Shown here: piece after piece, positions 33,839-42,967 of the stretch | Layout of the letters: each line of letters begins with the position of its first letter | How positions within the stretch are numbered: position 1 is the stretch's first letter | Source of the DNA: JAGDMJ01 sp963809695 | GTDB taxonomy: Bacteria > Bacteroidota > Ignavibacteria > UBA10030 > UBA6906 | DNA length: 64,000 nucleotides | Assembly: GCA_963809695.1 (NCBI GenBank) | Contig: CAWEKI010000007.1 | Coordinates: forward strand, 186,001 to 250,000 | Direction: 5' to 3' | Notes under the pieces: generated by a model | Databases searched by the model: none | What the model saw: the letters and a program-made list of their open reading frames with translations, nothing else | What the model was told of the DNA's origin: nothing | Made by a program: the position numbers and the translations under genes

Positions 33839-34660
33839 CTAGCGCAACTGCATGTTGAAATCGACCCGGGAAGTTTGTCCTCTTTCAATCGTCAGTTGAT
33901 TTTCTGACACATAGGGGTCCTCGTATTCATAACGAACGGTCTTTGTCCCTTCCTTCACGACTTTTGTAACCCTTACTCCCTCGTGCCACATGACGAGCCG
34001 GTATTCCCCGGGCGGGATATTTTCAATCGCATAATTGCCGTCAGTGTCCGTCATCGCAAAGTACGGTTGATCCGCGACCATAATGTAGGCATTCATCCAG
34101 GGATGGCCCGCATCGCACGTTGCCACGAGGAAACCGGTTTTTTTGATCTGTGATCCCTGGATGACGCTCCTTTGTCCTCTGATCGGCTGGGCGATGTTCA
34201 GCAGCGACATCCTCCCCGAGCCAAGTTCGGACACATGCACATTATGCAGGACCGGATCGTTGTTGACAATCTCCAGCGGCGACCCGAACGGCAGGACCAT
34301 GACATGCGGCTCGTACTTGCACCCGTGTTGATCCAACAGGTATTTCTTGTCCGAGGCGAAGGGTTTGCCTCCCTCAATGTTTTGAATGTAGACGACCGCG
34401 TTTTTCACGCCCCCGTTCCGCCCTGTCGATAGTCGGGAGAGCAGGACTGTCGGGCCGCAGATCTTCTCATCCTTGCCCGTCGGCACAGTCATATCCGAAA
34501 CGCTGCCGGACAACCGCACCATACCGCGGACCAAGCCGCCTCCTTGCACGTGAATGATCTTATACCCGGGTTCTCCGCATTGCAGGACATTCCAATTCAG
34601 CAACAGAAGGAGCACGACAGCCCCGGCGTAGCAACGAATCGCCGTTCTTTGCATCAACAT
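33839..34660 (-). CDS. Cupredoxin-like protein with carboxypeptidase-regulatory domain
   Basis: 273 residues, exported (signal at about 1-28, possible lipobox cysteine at 28 but with a poor consensus). The central domain has the ligand pattern of a mononuclear type 1 copper site: H139 and/or H142 in DPVLHNVH, then C182, H186 and M189 in CDAGHPWM. A carboxypeptidase-regulatory-like beta domain overlaps the end (about 200-235, TDTDGNYAIENIPPGEYRL). Such proteins are related to methylamine-utilization-type plastocyanin-like proteins and may carry electrons in the periplasm. The preceding gene encodes a cytochrome c (30-base gap), so the two probably work together. Copper binding is inferred. Confidence 0.75.
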   Translation of the reverse strand: MLMQRTAIRCYAGAVVLLLLLNWNVLQCGEPGYKIIHVQGGGLVRGMVRLSGSVSDMTVPTGKDEKICGPTVLLSRLSTGRNGGVKNAVVYIQNIEGGKPFASDKKYLLDQHGCKYEPHVMVLPFGSPLEIVNNDPVLHNVHVSELGSGRMSLLNIAQPIRGQRSVIQGSQIKKTGFLVATCDAGHPWMNAYIMVADQPYFAMTDTDGNYAIENIPPGEYRLVMWHEGVRVTKVVKEGTKTVRYEYEDPYVSENQLTIERGQTSRVDFNMQLR

Positions 34661-34690
34661 AGAGCGGACCTCTTCAATGCGATTTTTTTG

Positions 34691-35275
34691 CTACTTCTGT
34701 CCTTTATTCCCGGCAGGTGGAATAGGATCATGAATCGGGTTATGGATGGGCTTCAATGATTTTAGATAGGCGAACATCGCTTTCAGATCCGAATCCGTAG
34801 ATTTGCCGATGTCTTCCCAGGGCATAGGAGGCAAGATCGGGCGCCCCTCTCCCATATCTTTCCCTGTACGGAGAGCCTTGATAAACATGGCCTCAGTCCA
34901 GCTGCCAATTCCAGTTTCTTTGTCAGGGGTCAGGTTGCGCGAAAAACTCACGCCCCATGGACCTGCCCAGGTTGTGAGGTCGTTGGTAGTCAAAGCTCCC
35001 CATTTCTCCGGTCCAAGAACACCTTCCCCCACTGTCAGCACAGGATTCGACGCTGGGGATCCGGAAAGAATCTTCGTGGTATCGACCATGGGGCCATTTG
35101 GCCCAAACACCTTCGGTGAGTGACAGTGGTTGCAGCCGCCAAGCACCACCAGGTATCTGCCCCGCTCGATGAGCGATTTCGTCCCCTTCTGTGCAAATGA
35201 CTCCTGCGGAAGAATCGTCGCCAGAACCGCAGAAGCAAGAAAGACCCCAACAATGAACACAATCCCTACCTTCAT
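34691..35275 (-). CDS. Monoheme cytochrome c
   Basis: 194 residues with a signal peptide (1-28, ending ESFAQ) and one heme site CNHCH (48-52) in RGRYLVVLGGCNHCHSPK. M151 in ILPPMPWEDI is the probable axial ligand. The fold matches the class of periplasmic c-type cytochromes that often accompany oxidoreductases; the substrate is unknown. A ribosome site (GGAGGGAGT) precedes the ATG. The downstream cupredoxin-like gene is likely co-transcribed. Confidence 0.9.
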   Translation of the reverse strand: MKVGIVFIVGVFLASAVLATILPQESFAQKGTKSLIERGRYLVVLGGCNHCHSPKVFGPNGPMVDTTKILSGSPASNPVLTVGEGVLGPEKWGALTTNDLTTWAGPWGVSFSRNLTPDKETGIGSWTEAMFIKALRTGKDMGEGRPILPPMPWEDIGKSTDSDLKAMFAYLKSLKPIHNPIHDPIPPAGNKGQK

Positions 35276-35381
35276 ACTCCCTCCAATGATTGATGGAACA
35301 GATGATGGAATTGAGACTTCCGGAGACGTTCAGGTAACATAACGACCCGTGAAATGGTTCTCCGAAAGCGAAAAAAGAAAA

Positions 35382-35391
35382 GGGGGGGGGG
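35382..35391. repeat. Run of ten G (C on the coding strand)
   Basis: A homopolymer of ten G lies between trxB and the cytochrome c gene, about 110 bases upstream of the cytochrome start. Such tracts can slip during replication and alter promoter spacing; they are also prone to sequencing error. Confidence 0.7.
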
Positions 35392-35462
35392 ACGGCTATA
35401 TCAGTGGTTGGGGTGCGAAGAGCAGCGGTCAACTTAACCGAATTTCATCTGTGGCAATGACC

Positions 35463-36413
35463 CTAATCGTGCTGGCTTTCCAGCCAGCGCTCGGCATCGA
35501 TCGCGGCCTTACATCCCGAACCGGCGGCCGTGACAGCCTGCCGATAAACGCTATCGGCAACATCTCCGGCGGCAAACACGCCCGGAACGCTTGTCCGCGT
35601 GCTGCCTTCCCTGGTAATGAGGTAACCGACCGGGTCCGTTTCAAGCTGCCCGGCGAAGAGCTCGGTGTTCGGCTTGTGACCGATACCCATGAACACACCA
35701 TCTGTCCGGAGAACGGTGCTGGTACCGGTTTTTACGTTTTTCAGCCTGATGCCGGTGACCGCTTTCTTTCCTTCTTCGTGCGTCCCCAGGATCTCTTCGA
35801 TCACGGAATCCCAGACGAATGCAATCTTTGGATTTCTCTGCGCCTTGTCCTGCATGATCTTCGAAGCGCGAAGCATGTCTCGCCTGTGGACAATCGTCAC
35901 CTTCGAAGCGAACTTGCTGAGGAATGTCGCCTCTTCAATGGCCGTGTCTCCGCCCCCGACCACCACGACCTCAAGGTTCCTGAAGAAGAAGCCATCGCAG
36001 GTCGCGCAGGCTGAAACACCGTACCCCATGTATTCCATTTCCGAAGGGATACCGAGCCACCTGGCAGAGGCCCCTGTTGCCACGATAACGGCGTCGGCAC
36101 TGAATTCATCCCTGTCCGTCCAAAGCCGGAACGGCCGTGTGGAGAAATCAACCTTGACGATGTCCTCGTAGATCGACACCGTTCCGAACTTGTGCGCCTG
36201 CTGTCGGAAGAGTTCCATCAGCTCAGGGCCCAGAATCCCGTTGGGGAATGCGGGGAAGTTCTCTACCTCTGTCGTGATGGTGAGTTGCCCGCCCGGCTGG
36301 ACACCCTCGAACACGACGGGCTTGAGGTTGGCGCGAGCGGCATACAGCGCTGCAGTGAGCCCCGCAGGTCCCGAACCGACGATGATGAGTTTATGATGCT
36401 TGGGCATAGTCAC
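35463..36413 (-). CDS. trxB: Thioredoxin reductase
   Basis: 316-residue FAD and NADPH-dependent flavoprotein reducing thioredoxin. FAD-binding GSGPAGLTAALYAARA (about 12-27), redox-active CATC in SACATCDGFF (about 140), NADPH-binding VVVGGGDTAIEEA and the C-terminal FAAGDVAD that holds FAD. Low-molecular-weight TrxB type, normal length. It follows queG by 32 bases in a run of redox-related genes, and several thioredoxin-fold partners exist elsewhere in the window. Confidence 0.96.
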   Translation of the reverse strand: MTMPKHHKLIIVGSGPAGLTAALYAARANLKPVVFEGVQPGGQLTITTEVENFPAFPNGILGPELMELFRQQAHKFGTVSIYEDIVKVDFSTRPFRLWTDRDEFSADAVIVATGASARWLGIPSEMEYMGYGVSACATCDGFFFRNLEVVVVGGGDTAIEEATFLSKFASKVTIVHRRDMLRASKIMQDKAQRNPKIAFVWDSVIEEILGTHEEGKKAVTGIRLKNVKTGTSTVLRTDGVFMGIGHKPNTELFAGQLETDPVGYLITREGSTRTSVPGVFAAGDVADSVYRQAVTAAGSGCKAAIDAERWLESQHD

Positions 36414-36444
36414 TCCGTTAGATGCTCAGGGCATTCTCAAAGGG

Positions 36445-37434
36445 TCACACTTTCCACCGGGAAAAATAATCCCGGACGATGCCGATATTTCTCATCAACC
36501 CTTCCCACTTCGTCCGCTTAACGGGGCTCCCCCGGAATTTCCGGGAGAACTCCTCTCTGCTCATGCGGGACCAGGTATCCAATCTCGGCTCCGCGTGATC
36601 TTCTCGCGGCATGAAGGCTCGCTCCGATGTCTCCTGCGAGAACTTTTCATCCCAGGGGCAGACATCCTGGCAGACGTCGCAGCCGTAGATCCATCCATCG
36701 AACTGCGCGGTGATCCCACCGGAAATCTCCGTCCGATGCTCGATGGTAAGATACGAAAGACATCTCCCTGAATCCACGACATAGGGCTCGACAATGGCTC
36801 CCGTGGGGCATGCTTCGATGCACAGGGTGCAGGTTCCGCAATGGTCGGTGGCCGGAGCATCAGGCTCCAGCAAGAGGGTCGTGATAATCTCTCCGAGGAA
36901 AACCCACGACCCATACTCCCTGGTAATAAGGTTGGAATGTTTCCCCTGCCACCCGATGCCCGCCCGCTGGGCCCAGGCCTTCTCCAGAACCGGTCCGGTG
37001 TCGACATACCATGTGGCTTCCGAGCCGGTAAATTCCGTGGTCATCCACGCGCGAAGATCCTCGAGACGCTGGCCGAGGAGGCGGTGATAGTCATCCCCCC
37101 ATGCATAGCGTGAGATCTTGCCGTGCTCGTCATCGTCCCGGTGCGCGAACGGCGTATAGTAGTTGACCGCCACACACACCACCGACTTGGCGTCGGGCAA
37201 CACGACCCGTGGATCCGTTCTCTTCTCAACCCGCCGTTCCATCCATGCCATCGAACCCTGGTATCCACGCCGAAGCCACTCCTGCAGGCGCGCCCCTTCT
37301 TCCTGAAGTGCCCCGGCGGGGGCGATGCCCACCAGTGAGAAGCCAAGCTCGCGAGCTTTGGCCTTGATTCTGTTTTCCGCACTCCCAGTTCCCATTTCTT
37401 GCATCTTGCCTTTTTCGTCCGGCTTCCGCATCAT
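36445..37434 (-). CDS. queG: Epoxyqueuosine reductase
   Basis: 329 residues. QueG reduces epoxyqueuosine to queuosine in tRNA using cobalamin and two [4Fe-4S] clusters. The two cluster motifs are CGTCTLCIEACPTGAI and CDVCQDVCPW, with CLSYLTIEHR between them, and the N-terminal domain holds the cobalamin and substrate site (GWQGKHSNLI). The start overlaps the stop of the Rieske gene by 4 bases. With metH and nrdJ it is one of three B12-linked functions in the window. Confidence 0.94.
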   Translation of the reverse strand: MMRKPDEKGKMQEMGTGSAENRIKAKARELGFSLVGIAPAGALQEEGARLQEWLRRGYQGSMAWMERRVEKRTDPRVVLPDAKSVVCVAVNYYTPFAHRDDDEHGKISRYAWGDDYHRLLGQRLEDLRAWMTTEFTGSEATWYVDTGPVLEKAWAQRAGIGWQGKHSNLITREYGSWVFLGEIITTLLLEPDAPATDHCGTCTLCIEACPTGAIVEPYVVDSGRCLSYLTIEHRTEISGGITAQFDGWIYGCDVCQDVCPWDEKFSQETSERAFMPREDHAEPRLDTWSRMSREEFSRKFRGSPVKRTKWEGLMRNIGIVRDYFSRWKV

Positions 37435-37748
37435 TCTGCCCGGTATTCCACCAGTATATCATCCCCCACCACCTTCACCGCGTACGTTCTCACACTGCCG
37501 CTGCCGGAGATCGCTTTTCCAGTCTCCAGCGAATAGGTCCATCCATGCATCGGACATGAGACGAGAAGGCCGTCCAGGGTCCCCTGGTGAAGGGCTGCGA
37601 TGTGTTGATGGGCACAGACGTTGTTGACAGCGTAAATCTTCCCCCGGACACGCCAGAGTGCAAGTTCCTCATCTCCCACCGTGACCCGCTTGCTTTTTCC
37701 TTCCGGGATTGCGGACAGCTTTCCGACCTTCACAAAAACTTCTTCCAT
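37431..37748 (-). CDS. Rieske [2Fe-2S] ferredoxin-like protein
   Basis: 105 residues, one Rieske domain. Cluster ligands are in CAHQH (about 45) and CPMHGW (about 65), with no membrane anchor. It resembles soluble Rieske ferredoxins and the small subunit of nitrite reductase, which donate electrons to oxygenases or reductases. The partner is not obvious: neighbours are an MBL-fold hydrolase (3-base gap) and queG (overlap). Confidence 0.92.
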   Translation of the reverse strand: MEEVFVKVGKLSAIPEGKSKRVTVGDEELALWRVRGKIYAVNNVCAHQHIAALHQGTLDGLLVSCPMHGWTYSLETGKAISGSGSVRTYAVKVVGDDILVEYRAE

Positions 37749-37751
37749 GCA

Positions 37752-38597
37752 CTACTCCATGTTCACGGTAGTCCCGAGCGCGAATCCTCTCTCGGTACGC
37801 TGCACATATCCCGCCTTGAGGATGGGATCGTGCTCAAAGAACATGATCCATTGCTCGTCGGCGGCGGCATCGAGGGTCTTCCGTTTCTCCTCGAGCGTGA
37901 CCAACGGCCGGAGGTCATAGGCCATGATCCAGGGGAGGTTTACGTGGGACGCAAGCGGGACGAGATCGGCACAATACAGGAGGCTTGTCTGGCCGTCGCT
38001 GATCAGGGGGCACTGTAGAGCGGTGGTGTGACCGTTCACGATGCGAAGCCGGATGCCGGGCAGGATCTCCCTTTCTCCGTCGATCAGGTTCAACACGCCC
38101 GCGTCATGCAGCGGCATGAAGTCGTCACGGAGGAAGCTTGCGCGATCACGCTCCGATGGATGGAGCGCCGCATCCCAGTGCTGCCTTTGCACGTAATAGG
38201 TGGCGTGAGGAAAGGCGGGCACCACGCGGTTCCCCTCGCGGTAGGTGGCGCCTCCGGCGTGATCAAAGTGAAGATGGGTAAGGATGACATCGGTGATGTC
38301 GTCGGGGCTCAGCGTATACTGCGCGAGAGAAGCCGCGGTAATCGACCTGCCGCTTTCCATCTTGTAGATGGAGGCGAATTTCTGATCGAACTTCTCACCG
38401 TTGCCGGTGTCCACAAGGATCTTTCGTCCTTCCCCCACAAGCAGGAGTGATCGCGCTGCCAGGGTGATGCGGTTCCGTTCGTCGGGCGGGTTGGTCTTTT
38501 CCCAGAGCGGACGCGGGATTACCCCGAACATGGCACCGCCGTCCAGGGCGAAGCGCCCGGTCTCAACTGCATGCAGCTCGTAGCTTCCAATCTTCAT
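37752..38597 (-). CDS. MBL-fold metallo-hydrolase
   Basis: 281 residues from the ATG at 38597, which gives the family start MKIGSYELHAVETG; a longer frame to 38666 is less likely. The metallo-beta-lactamase motif THLHFDHAGG (about 112-121) is present, followed by YVQRQHWDAAL and the metal-binding GHTTALQCPL and YCADLVPLASH segments. The zinc site is complete. The group resembles quorum-quenching lactonase and related hydrolases; substrate not known. Confidence 0.87.
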   Translation of the reverse strand: MKIGSYELHAVETGRFALDGGAMFGVIPRPLWEKTNPPDERNRITLAARSLLLVGEGRKILVDTGNGEKFDQKFASIYKMESGRSITAASLAQYTLSPDDITDVILTHLHFDHAGGATYREGNRVVPAFPHATYYVQRQHWDAALHPSERDRASFLRDDFMPLHDAGVLNLIDGEREILPGIRLRIVNGHTTALQCPLISDGQTSLLYCADLVPLASHVNLPWIMAYDLRPLVTLEEKRKTLDAAADEQWIMFFEHDPILKAGYVQRTERGFALGTTVNME

Positions 38598-38660
38598 GGC
38601 AACACCCCCGCTCTTGACTTTTGTGGAGGGAACAGGCGTTGACATTCTTTCTGCAAGAGT

Positions 38661-38727
38661 CAACAAAAGGAAGGTCGGTGCTCATCCTCCGGGTCGGTCT
38701 GACCCGGCCGGACAGGACACCGACCTT
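38661..38727 (-). terminator. Terminator after the ferredoxin gene
   Basis: AAGGTCGGTG (38727-38718) pairs with CACCGACCTT (38680-38671), enclosing a second small hairpin (38691-38705), followed leftward by CCTTTTGTTG. Confidence 0.65.
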
Positions 38728-38758
38728 TTACATGCAGCCAGAATCGCTGTAAGAGCGA

Positions 38759-39100
38759 TCAGGCCTTCTGGAAATGCGAAGTTGAAGCGCTCGGCGCAGT
38801 GAATTCCTTTTCGGGGTGCATAGCTTTTGCGCGCTCAAAGAGTGCTTCCTCGCTCTCAACCCGGTTCGGATCAGCGATACAGCAATCAACTGGACATACT
38901 GCCGCACACTGCTCCTGATCGAAATGTCCCACGCACTCGGTGCATTTCTCCGGAACAATGTAGTAGAAATCATTCGACAGCGCATCAACCATTTTTCCCT
39001 GATACTCGTACTGGACACCACCTGCATAAATTGCCGTATTCGGGCACTCGGGCTCGCACGCGCCGCAATTGATGCATTCTTCAGTGATCATCGTTGCCAT
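38759..39100 (-). CDS. 4Fe-4S dicluster ferredoxin, YfhL-like
   Basis: 113 residues. Two cluster-binding motifs, CINCGACEPECPNTAIY at the N-terminus and CTECVGHFDQEQCAAVCPVDCC, with the spacer between the cysteines of the second motif longer than in classical ferredoxins, as in the YfhL/Alvin-type group. A C-terminal extension of about 30 residues follows (SASTSHFQKA). A cytoplasmic low-potential electron carrier. It is a single-gene unit with its own promoter (39139-39167) and terminator. Confidence 0.93.
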   Translation of the reverse strand: MATMITEECINCGACEPECPNTAIYAGGVQYEYQGKMVDALSNDFYYIVPEKCTECVGHFDQEQCAAVCPVDCCIADPNRVESEEALFERAKAMHPEKEFTAPSASTSHFQKA

Positions 39101-39428
39101 ACTAATCTTCCTTCCGATGAAGTGTTGAATTCCTCAATAACATAAGCAAAACCCAAAATAATTGCAAGCGCAAAGGAAAACTCCAGAGCATTCGTTCCAG
39201 CCTTTGGTGAACAACTACGCCAATTCCCGTGTTGCGATTCAAATTCGCCTTCTGGGCACTCAAGAACAACCTCATCGTCGTTCCTGGTGATCCTATGCCA
39301 AGGCCACCGCGAAGCAGGCGTCGCACATGGCGGAGTCGCTCAGGGAGCCCGTGTGAGTCAAGCGTCAACGGTCAGATGGGCAGGGAGGCGGCAAAGCATT
39401 CGTGGGCTGCCGCATCATCCCGCCAGCG
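39101..39428. other. Intergenic region between metH and ferredoxin
   Basis: No gene or RNA recognised. Contains the ferredoxin promoter. Confidence 0.55.
39139..39167 (-). promoter_or_regulatory. Putative promoter of the ferredoxin gene
   Basis: Minus-strand TTGCAA (39167-39162), 17-base spacer and TATGTT (39144-39139). Confidence 0.5.
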
Positions 39429-41150
39429 CTATTTGACAATGAAGTATCGCGCCTCCGGGTGATGCACGATGATCGCATTCGTGCTCTGCTCGGGATCCAG
39501 CGAATACTCGTCGGTAAGACGCACCCCGATCCGCTCTCCGTCAAGGAGAGCAAAAAGCTTGGTCTGGTCTTCAAGGTTGGGACACGCAGGGTACCCGAAG
39601 CTGTAGCGTGAGCCCTGGTACCCCTGGGCAAACAAACGCCTGATATCAGGATTGTCCTTTCCCGCTATGCCAAGCTCCTCCCGGATCTTCTTGTGCCAGA
39701 GCTCCGCAAGGGCCTCTGCCGATTCCACGCTCAAACCGTGGAAGTACAGATAATCCTTGTAATCGTTTGCCGCAAAAAGCTTTGCCGCATGTTCCGAGGC
39801 TACCCGCCCCATTGTCACCAGCTGGAATGCAACAACATCGATCTTCCCTGATCTCACCGAGGAAAAATAGTCGGAGAGGCAGAGGAAACGGTCGTCTGTC
39901 TGGCGGGGAAACGTGAAACGGAGACGCTCGCTTTTCAGGTCGTCCTGATAAATGATCAGGTCGTCCTCCTCCGACTGACAGGGATAGTACCCATAGACCA
40001 CTCGCGGCTGAAGCAGCCGCTCGCGTTTGATTTTCTCCTTGAGATCGGCGAAATCGGGATAGACCTTTTCTTCGAGCAGCTTCCGGTATTCCTCTTCCTT
40101 CATTTTCCCTTTCCGCACCTGCCACTGTCCCCTGATGAGCGCAACCTCGTTGACGAACCCGAACACCTCGTCCAGAGGAAGGTCGTCCACCATCCTGGTT
40201 CCCCAGAAAGGAGCCGCGGGAATCGGCACGTCGGTGCGCACGCGATATCGCTTTTCCCCGGCTCCCTGCCCCTGCGCAACTCCCGCACCTTCCTTGTGAC
40301 GGCCGGCCTCCTTTTGTGCAAGAGCAATTTTCGCCTCTGTGCCGGTCAACCTCTCATCCTCTTCCGCGGCTGAAGGCACTTCAGACGTATACGCCAACTC
40401 CCCCGCTGAGATTTTCTCCATGAAATGGAGTCCGTCAAATGCATCATTCGCATAGAAGACATTCCCCTTGTACACCCGGCGCAAGTCCCCTTCAACGTAT
40501 CTTCTGGTGAGCGCCGCGCCTCCGAGCACCACAGGGATCGTGATTCCCTGCTCGTTCATGACCTCGAGGTTTTCTTTCATGACCAGCGTCGATTTTACCA
40601 GGAGCCCGCTCATGCCAATGGCGTCCGCCCGATGTTCCTCGGCGGCATGCAGCATCGACTCGATCGCGCACTTGATCCCGAGGTTAACCACCCGATACCC
40701 GTTGTTCGTGAGGATGATGTCCACGAGGTTCTTGCCTATGTCATGGACGTCTCCCTTGACCGTCGCGATGACCATTGTACCCTTAGCACTACTCTCCGCT
40801 TTATCCATGAACTGCTCAAGGTATGCCACCGCCGATTTCATCACCTCGGCAGATTGGAGCACAAACGGAAGCTGCATCTGACCGCTGCCGAACAGTTCAC
40901 CGACCACCTTCATGCCGGCGAGCAAGATCGTATTAATGATATCCAACGCCGAATAGCTTTTGCGTGCCTCGTCCAAGTCTGCCTGGAGGCCGACTTTGTC
41001 CCCATCGATAATCCTGTCCTTGAGACGCTCTTCGATGGGCCCGGCCTTGACCGCCTTCCCTTTCTTTTCCCCTTTCTGTCCTGCATAGTACCCCATCAGC
41101 TCCGTGAGAGGATCATAGACCACCTTGCGGATTTTTGTCGGGTCGGTCAT
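39429..41150 (-). CDS. metH: Methionine synthase, cobalamin-binding and reactivation half
   Basis: 573 residues that correspond to the C-terminal half of MetH. A cap helix bundle (about 40-118), the B12-binding domain with DVHDIG (H136 is the lower axial ligand of cobalamin), then the S-adenosylmethionine-binding reactivation domain ending GSRYSFGYPACPNLEDQTKL. A polar linker rich in Glu, Ala and Gly is at about 225-290. The start ATG overlaps the stop of the upstream half-gene by 4 bases (ATGA) and has a GAGGAGG ribosome site 7 bases upstream, so this is probably a genuine separate subunit. Together with the 41147-42967 product it should methylate homocysteine. Confidence 0.92.
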   Translation of the reverse strand: MTDPTKIRKVVYDPLTELMGYYAGQKGEKKGKAVKAGPIEERLKDRIIDGDKVGLQADLDEARKSYSALDIINTILLAGMKVVGELFGSGQMQLPFVLQSAEVMKSAVAYLEQFMDKAESSAKGTMVIATVKGDVHDIGKNLVDIILTNNGYRVVNLGIKCAIESMLHAAEEHRADAIGMSGLLVKSTLVMKENLEVMNEQGITIPVVLGGAALTRRYVEGDLRRVYKGNVFYANDAFDGLHFMEKISAGELAYTSEVPSAAEEDERLTGTEAKIALAQKEAGRHKEGAGVAQGQGAGEKRYRVRTDVPIPAAPFWGTRMVDDLPLDEVFGFVNEVALIRGQWQVRKGKMKEEEYRKLLEEKVYPDFADLKEKIKRERLLQPRVVYGYYPCQSEEDDLIIYQDDLKSERLRFTFPRQTDDRFLCLSDYFSSVRSGKIDVVAFQLVTMGRVASEHAAKLFAANDYKDYLYFHGLSVESAEALAELWHKKIREELGIAGKDNPDIRRLFAQGYQGSRYSFGYPACPNLEDQTKLFALLDGERIGVRLTDEYSLDPEQSTNAIIVHHPEARYFIVK

Positions 41151-42967
41151 GCGGAGGCCTCCTCGAACCTTCGTTCATCAAAGATCAATTGCCGGGCAAG
41201 CTCTCTCCCCTTCGCATCTATCTTATAGAGGGGCATGATCTTAGATGCGTGGACGATGGCCATATCCAGTCCGGCTTCAATGGCATAGTGAAGGAAGACG
41301 GAGTTCACCACATGCCGGACCTGCGGGGAGAGACCGAACGAAATATTGCTCACGCCGAGCAGTGTCTTGACCTCCGGAAACTCCTTCCTGATCAACCGGA
41401 TCCCATTGAGCGTTTCGATCCCCGCCCGGCGGAACTCCTCATCCCCCGAGCCGAGCGTGAATGTGAGCGTGTCAAAGATCAGGTCATGCGGACGCATGTT
41501 GTACTTCCCCACAACAAGATCATAAATGCGCCGCGCAACTGCCAGCTTGTCCTCTGCCCGCTTTGCCATCCCGCGCTCGTCGATTGTGAGCGCGATGACC
41601 GCGGCGCCATACTTTTTGCAGAGCGGGACAACCCTGTTGACGCGCTCTTCGCCATCTTCAAGATTGATGGAATTCACGATCGCCTTGCCACCGATCAGTT
41701 GCAGGGCCTCCTCAATGACGGGCGCCTCGGTGGAGTCGATGACGATCGGCAGCGTGACTTGTGTATTGAATCGGTACATGATCTCCCGCATGTCGCACGC
41801 TTCATCCCTCCCAACGTAGGCGGCGCACACATCTACCATGTGTGCCCCTTCCTTCACTGCCTCCCGCCCCATCGCAACGATGCCCTCCCAGTCCTCCCGG
41901 GCCAGAAGATCACGGAACTGTTTGCTCCCATTCGCGTTGGTGCGTTCGCCTATCAGCACGGGCGGCGGTTCGATATGGAGTGGGGCGGACTGATAGAGAC
42001 TGGAGGCGCTCGGGATAAAATCCACCTCGCGCTTCTTGGGCGCGAGCCCACCCACGGCATCGACAAGCGTTCGGATGTGCTGCGGCGTGGTACCACAACA
42101 TCCTCCCACAACGTTTACCCCAAGATCCCGGACAAAGTGCGAGAGATACCCGGCCAGGTCCTCCGGCGTCAGTGAGTAGTGCGCATGGCCACCGACGTTC
42201 TCCGGGATACCCGCATTCGGCATGACAAAGACCGGCTTGGGGCTGCTGGAGGTAAGCACCCGTATGTGCTCGGACATCTCCCTGGGACCTGTCGCACAGT
42301 TGATGCCGATAACGTCAACGTCATACGGCTCGAGCGAGACCAGGGCCGCCGAAATTTCCGTGCCGAGCAGGAGCGTGCCCATAGTCTCAACAGTAACGGA
42401 CACGATGACAGGAAGCCGCCTGCGGGATTCTTCGAAGTACTCGAAGATCCCACACAGAGCAGCCTTTGACTGGAGGATGTCCTGGCAGGTCTCCACACAC
42501 AGGAGGTCTACCCCCCCTTCGGCAAGTCCGCGCACCTGCTCTTTATAGGTGTCCGCCATCTGTCTGAACGTGATGTGGCCGAGCGACGGGAGCTTCGTGG
42601 TCGGTCCCATGGAGCCTGCCACAAAGCGGGGATGGTCAGGGGTGGAAAATTCCCGGGCCATTCGTTTGGCGATCTGGGCTGCCTTTATGTTCAGCTCGTG
42701 GGCGCGGGGACCCAGGCCGTATTCCGCGAGGACAATGGAGGCGCCGCCGAAAGAATTCGTCTCAATGACATCGCACCCGGCCTGCAGATAATCCCTGTGG
42801 ACGTTCTCCACGGCCCGGGGGCAGGAGACCACCAGATGCTCATTACAGCCGTTGAACTGTTCTCCTCCGAAGTCGTCCGCGGTCAACGCCTGTCCCTGAA
42901 GATGGGTGCCGGTTGCCCCGTCGAACACGATGATTTTTTCCTGCAGAACGCTCAAGAATGATTTCAT
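41147..42967 (-). CDS. metH: Methionine synthase, homocysteine and methyl-tetrahydrofolate half
   Basis: 606 residues matching the N-terminal half of MetH. The homocysteine domain (about 1-320) starts IIVFDGATGTHLQ and has the three zinc cysteines, C224 in GINCA and C290/C291 in GGCCGT. The pterin-binding domain (about 335-590) has LIGERTNANGSKQF and NSINLEDGEER. It stops right where a fused MetH would continue into the B12 module. The 4-base overlap with the next gene gives translational coupling. It follows the nitronate monooxygenase with a 4-base overlap. Confidence 0.94.
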   Translation of the reverse strand: MKSFLSVLQEKIIVFDGATGTHLQGQALTADDFGGEQFNGCNEHLVVSCPRAVENVHRDYLQAGCDVIETNSFGGASIVLAEYGLGPRAHELNIKAAQIAKRMAREFSTPDHPRFVAGSMGPTTKLPSLGHITFRQMADTYKEQVRGLAEGGVDLLCVETCQDILQSKAALCGIFEYFEESRRRLPVIVSVTVETMGTLLLGTEISAALVSLEPYDVDVIGINCATGPREMSEHIRVLTSSSPKPVFVMPNAGIPENVGGHAHYSLTPEDLAGYLSHFVRDLGVNVVGGCCGTTPQHIRTLVDAVGGLAPKKREVDFIPSASSLYQSAPLHIEPPPVLIGERTNANGSKQFRDLLAREDWEGIVAMGREAVKEGAHMVDVCAAYVGRDEACDMREIMYRFNTQVTLPIVIDSTEAPVIEEALQLIGGKAIVNSINLEDGEERVNRVVPLCKKYGAAVIALTIDERGMAKRAEDKLAVARRIYDLVVGKYNMRPHDLIFDTLTFTLGSGDEEFRRAGIETLNGIRLIRKEFPEVKTLLGVSNISFGLSPQVRHVVNSVFLHYAIEAGLDMAIVHASKIMPLYKIDAKGRELARQLIFDERRFEEASA

